Below are positions 60,296 through 64,000 of a stretch of DNA of 64,000 nucleotides, one piece after another (the first letter of the stretch is position 1; every line of letters starts with the position of its first letter). This stretch comes from NVTR01 sp965237505 (GTDB lineage Bacteria; Pseudomonadota; Alphaproteobacteria; Rhodobacterales; Rhodobacteraceae), in NCBI GenBank assembly GCA_965237505.1, contig CBDEFR010000002.1, forward strand, positions 1 to 64,000. Direction: 5' to 3'. Position numbers and translations under genes: made by a program. Under the pieces are notes generated by a model. That model searched no databases. It saw only the letters and a list, made by a program, of their open reading frames with translations, and was not told where the DNA came from.

Positions 60296-62479
60296 TTAGT
60301 TTCGCCTGCCGAAGATAGCCCCAAGAACCTCTAAAATGATTTGCTCGGCCACATTGGGGTTCTGTCCGTTCCGCCGCGGCCTGGCCCGATCGTTAAGCCC
60401 GGTCAGGTCTATTGCCACCGGGGGTTCGGACGGCCGAAGCATTGGCAATGGTCTTGCAGGCAGGCCTTCATGCACGCGAACCATAGTTTCGCGCCAAATC
60501 TCGGCGGGCAGGCCGCCACCGGTCACGCCGGTCAGTGGCGTGTTGTCATCATAGCCCATCCAGACTCCGGCCACGTAATCCGCGGTAAAGCCCAGAAACC
60601 ACGCGTCGCGTGCCGCCTGGGTTGTGCCGGTCTTGGCGGCGGCCTCGCGGTCTGGCAGGCGTGCGCGCGACCCGGTTCCGCCGTTCATCACCTGGTTCAT
60701 CATATAGATCAGTTGCTCAGCTGCGCTCTGGGTGATGACGCGCTCGCCAATACCGCCGTCCTGACCCATCAGGGGCGATTTGTCGCCTTGCAGTCGCAAC
60801 TCGATCAGCCCGTACGGTGTCACGCTGGATCCGCCGTTCAGAATGCCCGCATAGGCCCCGGTCATTTCCAGTAAAGTGGATTCCGACGCCCCAAGTGCCA
60901 GAGCCGGGCCAAGCGCAAGATCGCTTTGGATGCCAAAGCCTTGCGCAACGGTGCGCACATTGTCGCGTCCAACGTCCTCTGACACCCGCACTGCCGGGAT
61001 GTTCAGCGAGTATTTGAAAGCATCGGTCAGGGTGACAGGGCCCAGAAATTCGTTGCGGTAATTGCGCGGCGTCCAGGGGCCGGAACCGGGGATGTCGATG
61101 GTAATTGGTTCATCCAAAACGGTGTCGGCATAGGTGTAACCAAGATCCAGCGCGGTCGCGTAGACGAAGGGTTTAAAAGATGATCCGGTTTGCCGCTTGG
61201 CCTGAATGGCCCGGTTGAACTGACCGGAAATGCCGCGGAACTTGCGCCCGCCAACCATCGCCCGCACCGCGCCGTCGGCTGACATGACAACGATTGCAAC
61301 CTGCGCTTCAGAGCCTTCGCGAACCAAATTGTCGAACACAAGTTGCAGCGCTTCTTCGGCTGCGTTCTGGATGCGCTGATCAAAGGTGGTGCGGATCACC
61401 ACATCTTCGGTCGTTTCACGGGTTAGAAACAACGGTCCGCTGTCCATCACCCAATCAGCGAAATAGCCACCGGCACGCGCCTCTGCCGCTTGCGATAGTT
61501 CTGCCGGGTTCAGATGCGCGTCGAGGGCCTGCGCTTTGGTCAGATAACCCTGGTCGCGCATCAGATTGACAATCACCGCAGCGCGATCCTGCGAGCGTTG
61601 CAGATTGGCCGTCGGTGCAAATCGCGATGGTGCCGTCAACAACCCTGCCAGCATCGCAGATTCCGCCGGGCCGACCTGGGCCGCGGAAATTCCGAAATAG
61701 CGCTGGCTGGCGGCTTCAAAGCCGCGCGATCCGGCGCCCAGATAGGCGCGGTTAAGATATATTGTCAGGATATCATCCTTGGAATAGCGCACTTCCAGCG
61801 CCATCGCGTAAACAGCTTCCTTGACCTTGCGCCAGATTGAGCCTTCACGGCAGTCGGCCTCGTAATCCGCCTCGCTTACGCCAGTTGTGGGATCAAATGG
61901 CACGCCAAGACACAGAAGCTTGGCCGATTGCTGGGTGATCGTTGATCCGCCGTTGCCGGACAATGGTCCGCGCCCTTCGCGCAGATTGATGCGCACCGCA
62001 GATGCAATGCCACGCGGACTAAGGCCGAGGTGGCGGTAGAACCGTTTGTCCTCGGTCGCGATTACAGCGTTTTTCAGATACAAAGACACGGTGTCGGCGG
62101 CGATCTGGCCGCCGAACTGTTCACCGCGCCAAGCATAGACCGCGCCGTCGCGATCCAGCAAGGTGACAGACCCTTTGGCGCGGGCATCGAGCAAATCCGC
62201 GACCGGTGGCAGCGTGGCCGCAAAATACAGAACCGCAACCGCCAAAATGATCGCCAAAATTGCCGCACTACGCCAGGCAAGGCGCCAGGTCAGACGGAAC
62301 ACCCAGCTGATCACGCTGGCGGACATTCTTAGCCAGCGGTTGCCCTTTTTGGGCGTTTGTCGCTCGGCCGTGGTCTTTGGCGCGGGTTTTTTCGCCGTCG
62401 GCTTGCGAGCTGCCGTTGTTTTGGAAGGATAACGCTTGTCCGCAACAAGAGGCGGGCGCTTTTTGCCATTTCCACTCAT
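60296..62479 (-). CDS. Penicillin-binding protein 1A (bifunctional transglycosylase/transpeptidase)
   Basis: A 727-residue class A PBP. The N-terminus is Lys/Pro-rich (about 45 residues) and cytosolic, followed by one transmembrane helix (about 60-85), a GT51 transglycosylase domain with catalytic Glu in IATEDKRFYRHLG and GSTITQQSAKLL, and a transpeptidase domain with SxxK in TGSSFKPFVYA, SLN and KTGT in AAKTGTTQAARDAWF. The start at 62479 (MSGNGKKRPPLV) gives a normal N-terminus. Divergent from glnK. It is a housekeeping cell-wall synthase. Confidence 0.94.
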   Translation of the reverse strand: MSGNGKKRPPLVADKRYPSKTTAARKPTAKKPAPKTTAERQTPKKGNRWLRMSASVISWVFRLTWRLAWRSAAILAIILAVAVLYFAATLPPVADLLDARAKGSVTLLDRDGAVYAWRGEQFGGQIAADTVSLYLKNAVIATEDKRFYRHLGLSPRGIASAVRINLREGRGPLSGNGGSTITQQSAKLLCLGVPFDPTTGVSEADYEADCREGSIWRKVKEAVYAMALEVRYSKDDILTIYLNRAYLGAGSRGFEAASQRYFGISAAQVGPAESAMLAGLLTAPSRFAPTANLQRSQDRAAVIVNLMRDQGYLTKAQALDAHLNPAELSQAAEARAGGYFADWVMDSGPLFLTRETTEDVVIRTTFDQRIQNAAEEALQLVFDNLVREGSEAQVAIVVMSADGAVRAMVGGRKFRGISGQFNRAIQAKRQTGSSFKPFVYATALDLGYTYADTVLDEPITIDIPGSGPWTPRNYRNEFLGPVTLTDAFKYSLNIPAVRVSEDVGRDNVRTVAQGFGIQSDLALGPALALGASESTLLEMTGAYAGILNGGSSVTPYGLIELRLQGDKSPLMGQDGGIGERVITQSAAEQLIYMMNQVMNGGTGSRARLPDREAAAKTGTTQAARDAWFLGFTADYVAGVWMGYDDNTPLTGVTGGGLPAEIWRETMVRVHEGLPARPLPMLRPSEPPVAIDLTGLNDRARPRRNGQNPNVAEQIILEVLGAIFGRRN

Positions 62480-62732
62480 CGACTTGTCTAGAATCCGCTC
62501 GGTTTTGTTAGAATAGTTGCCTGAGCCCGAAATGTCAGGTTGGCGCCATAACGTCCACAGCATTATTTTGGTGCCTAGATTTTGTGCAATGCACGCAGTT
62601 TGTGCGAAAATTATCCAATTTGCGCCGATTTCGTCACCTTTGAAGCGCCGGATTCCTTGACCTTCGCCGCATCGCAGCAATTCTTCCTTGTCAAGATTTT
62701 GCAGGGTTCCGGATCATCAAAAGGGGAATGAC

Positions 62733-63071
62733 GTGAATCTAATCATAGCAGCCATCAAACCGTTCAAGCTCGATGAGGTGCGCGAGGCGCTCACCGCAAT
62801 CGGTGTGCGCGGCATGATGGTGACCGAGATCAAAGGCTTCGGATTGCAGTCCGGCCACACCGAAATTTACCGTGGTGCTGAATACGCCGTGAATTTTGTG
62901 CCCAAGGTCAAGCTGGAACTGGTTGTGGCAGCATCGATGGTTGACCAAGTGGTCGAGACGATCACCGCCACTGCCAAGACCGAAAAGATCGGCGACGGGA
63001 AGATATTTGTACTGGATGTTGAAAGTGCTGTGCGCGTTCGCACCGGTGAAACCAATGAGGACGCGCTCTAG
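62733..63071 (+). CDS. glnK: Nitrogen regulatory protein P-II (GlnK type)
   Basis: A 112-residue trimeric sensor of 2-oxoglutarate and ATP. The T-loop Tyr51 (TEIYRGAEYAVNF) is the uridylylation site. The GTG start is set by the family N-terminus (MNLIIAAIKPFKLDEVREAL) with GGGGAATG nearby. It is followed after 32 bases by amtB, the classical glnK-amtB pair that regulates ammonium uptake by binding of the T-loop to the channel. Confidence 0.95.
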   Translation: MNLIIAAIKPFKLDEVREALTAIGVRGMMVTEIKGFGLQSGHTEIYRGAEYAVNFVPKVKLELVVAASMVDQVVETITATAKTEKIGDGKIFVLDVESAVRVRTGETNEDAL

Positions 63072-63103
63072 GCGCGCCAGACCAACCAACAAGAGAGATC
63101 AAA

Positions 63104-64000
63104 ATGTATAAAATTTCGAAAATCACGGGTTTGGCAGGCGCTGCGTCAGTTGCAGGTTTGCCGGCGTTCGCGCAGGAAGCCACGATGGATAAGGGCGATG
63201 TTGCCTGGATGATGGTGTCAACCATTCTGGTGCTGTTCATGATCCTGCCGGGACTGTCTTTGTTCTACGGCGGCCTGGTTCGCACCAAAAACATGCTGTC
63301 GGTGCTGATGCAGAGCACGCTGATCACCGCCGTGGTCATTGTGATCTGGGTTTTCTACGGTTATTCGTTGGCGTTTGGCGGCGGCACCAACCCATTCTGG
63401 GGCGGCTTTGGCAAGTTGTTCCTGGCAGGCGTCACGATGGATTCGATGGCCGCGACGTTTACCGACGGCGTTGTGATCCCGGAATTCGTGTTCATCGCAT
63501 TTCAGATGACCTTTGCCGCGATCACCCCGGTGCTGATCATTGGCGCATTCGCAGAACGTATCAAGTTTTCTGCGGTCCTGCTGTTTGTGGCCCTGTGGGT
63601 CACATTCGTTTACTTCCCGATCGCGCACATGGTTTGGGACGGCGCCGGCTATATCTTCAATCTCGGCGCGCTCGACTTTGCCGGTGGCACGGTGGTCCAC
63701 ATCAACGCAGGTATCGCGGCCCTGGTTGGTTGCCTGCTGGTCGGCAAACGCCGCGGCTTTGGGCGCGACAACATGGCGCCGCACTCGATGACACTGACAA
63801 TGGTCGGTGCTTCGATGCTGTGGGTCGGCTGGTTCGGCTTTAACGCCGGGTCCAACTTGGAGGCAAATGGCGGCGCTGCGCTGGCGTTGCTCAATACCTT
63901 TACTGCCACCGCTGGCGCGATCCTTGCCTGGACCGCGATCGAGGCCATGACGCGGGGCAAAGCCTCGATGCTGGGTGCGGCTTCGGGCATGATCACGGGT
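63104..64000 (+). CDS. amtB: Ammonium transporter, 3' end cut by window
   Basis: First 299 residues of an Amt-family channel; the frame is open to the window end. A cleavable signal peptide (GLAGAASVAGLPAFAQ) is followed by the first transmembrane helices (VSTILVLFMILPGLSLFYGG, conserved in Amt), then FAAITPVLIIGAFAERIKF and DFAGGTVVHINAGIAALVG, containing the conserved pore His. RBS AGAGAG precedes ATG. About 130-140 residues are probably missing. Confidence 0.95.
   Translation, partial: MYKISKITGLAGAASVAGLPAFAQEATMDKGDVAWMMVSTILVLFMILPGLSLFYGGLVRTKNMLSVLMQSTLITAVVIVIWVFYGYSLAFGGGTNPFWGGFGKLFLAGVTMDSMAATFTDGVVIPEFVFIAFQMTFAAITPVLIIGAFAERIKFSAVLLFVALWVTFVYFPIAHMVWDGAGYIFNLGALDFAGGTVVHINAGIAALVGCLLVGKRRGFGRDNMAPHSMTLTMVGASMLWVGWFGFNAGSNLEANGGAALALLNTFTATAGAILAWTAIEAMTRGKASMLGAASGMITG

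Noticed and set aside
1..64000. CRISPR arrays, tRNA or rRNA genes, riboswitches.
   Set aside because: I looked for regularly spaced repeats, tRNA-like T-loops and known leader motifs and saw none I could support by eye.

Overview
The window looks like a chromosomal segment of an IS-rich marine alphaproteobacterium, most likely Rhodobacteraceae (Roseobacter group). The evidence is gene content and protein flavour: an LpcC-like LPS core glycosyltransferase, an MbfA ferritin-like iron exporter with an Irr-box-like site, an ImuB-type Y-family protein, a DUF2794 protein, class III alcohol dehydrogenase, and the P-II/Amt pair. No rRNA, tRNA or CRISPR array was recognised.

Layout. 1-2675: end of an LPS-core glycosyltransferase, a GT29 (sialyltransferase-fold) glycosyltransferase and aspartate-semialdehyde dehydrogenase. 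2676-21420: an insertion-sequence island with at least ten elements, many inserted into one another. A trypsin-like protease gene is split by an IS21-family element that itself carries an ISAs1 element. An IS110-family element is split by a second ISAs1 copy and by two tandem IS630 copies. An IS5-family element is split by an IS66-family element, which carries a second IS110-family element, which carries an IS1595-family element (four levels). Most boundaries can be placed by terminal inverted repeats and target duplications. A carbonic anhydrase gene survives between the split IS5 copy and an intact IS5 copy.

21421-64000: ordinary chromosome. Groups in order: leucyl aminopeptidase and NlpC/P60; DUF2794 and ImuB; glutathione-dependent formaldehyde dehydrogenase; a ClpP-like protease; TetR divergent from MbfA; YaiI-like protein and a DMT exporter; a tightly overlapping HAD / ornithine-cyclodeaminase-like / PhyH dioxygenase operon; ZapE convergent with FolC-AccD; a CPBP membrane protease divergent from IlvD; hypothetical proteins; FadH; a LysR gene; OmpA-like and AhpD-like proteins; CinA-like and GNAT; SfsA and methionine aminopeptidase; RsmD and a ferredoxin-reductase-like flavoprotein; a peroxiredoxin; RidA-GDPD-GNAT-PhhB; a type I secretion pair; MlaA-MlaC; PBP1A; and GlnK-AmtB (cut by the window end).

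Single-base frameshifts break several otherwise convincing genes in both the IS island and the housekeeping region (LysR, GNAT, the type I secretion ATPase, IstB, TnpC, both IS630 copies). Several lie at short homopolymers, so some may be sequencing or assembly errors rather than true pseudogenes. The most striking biology is the stratified IS nest, which records an order of insertions, the GT29 glycosyltransferase, and the uncharacterised HAD-OCD-PhyH operon.
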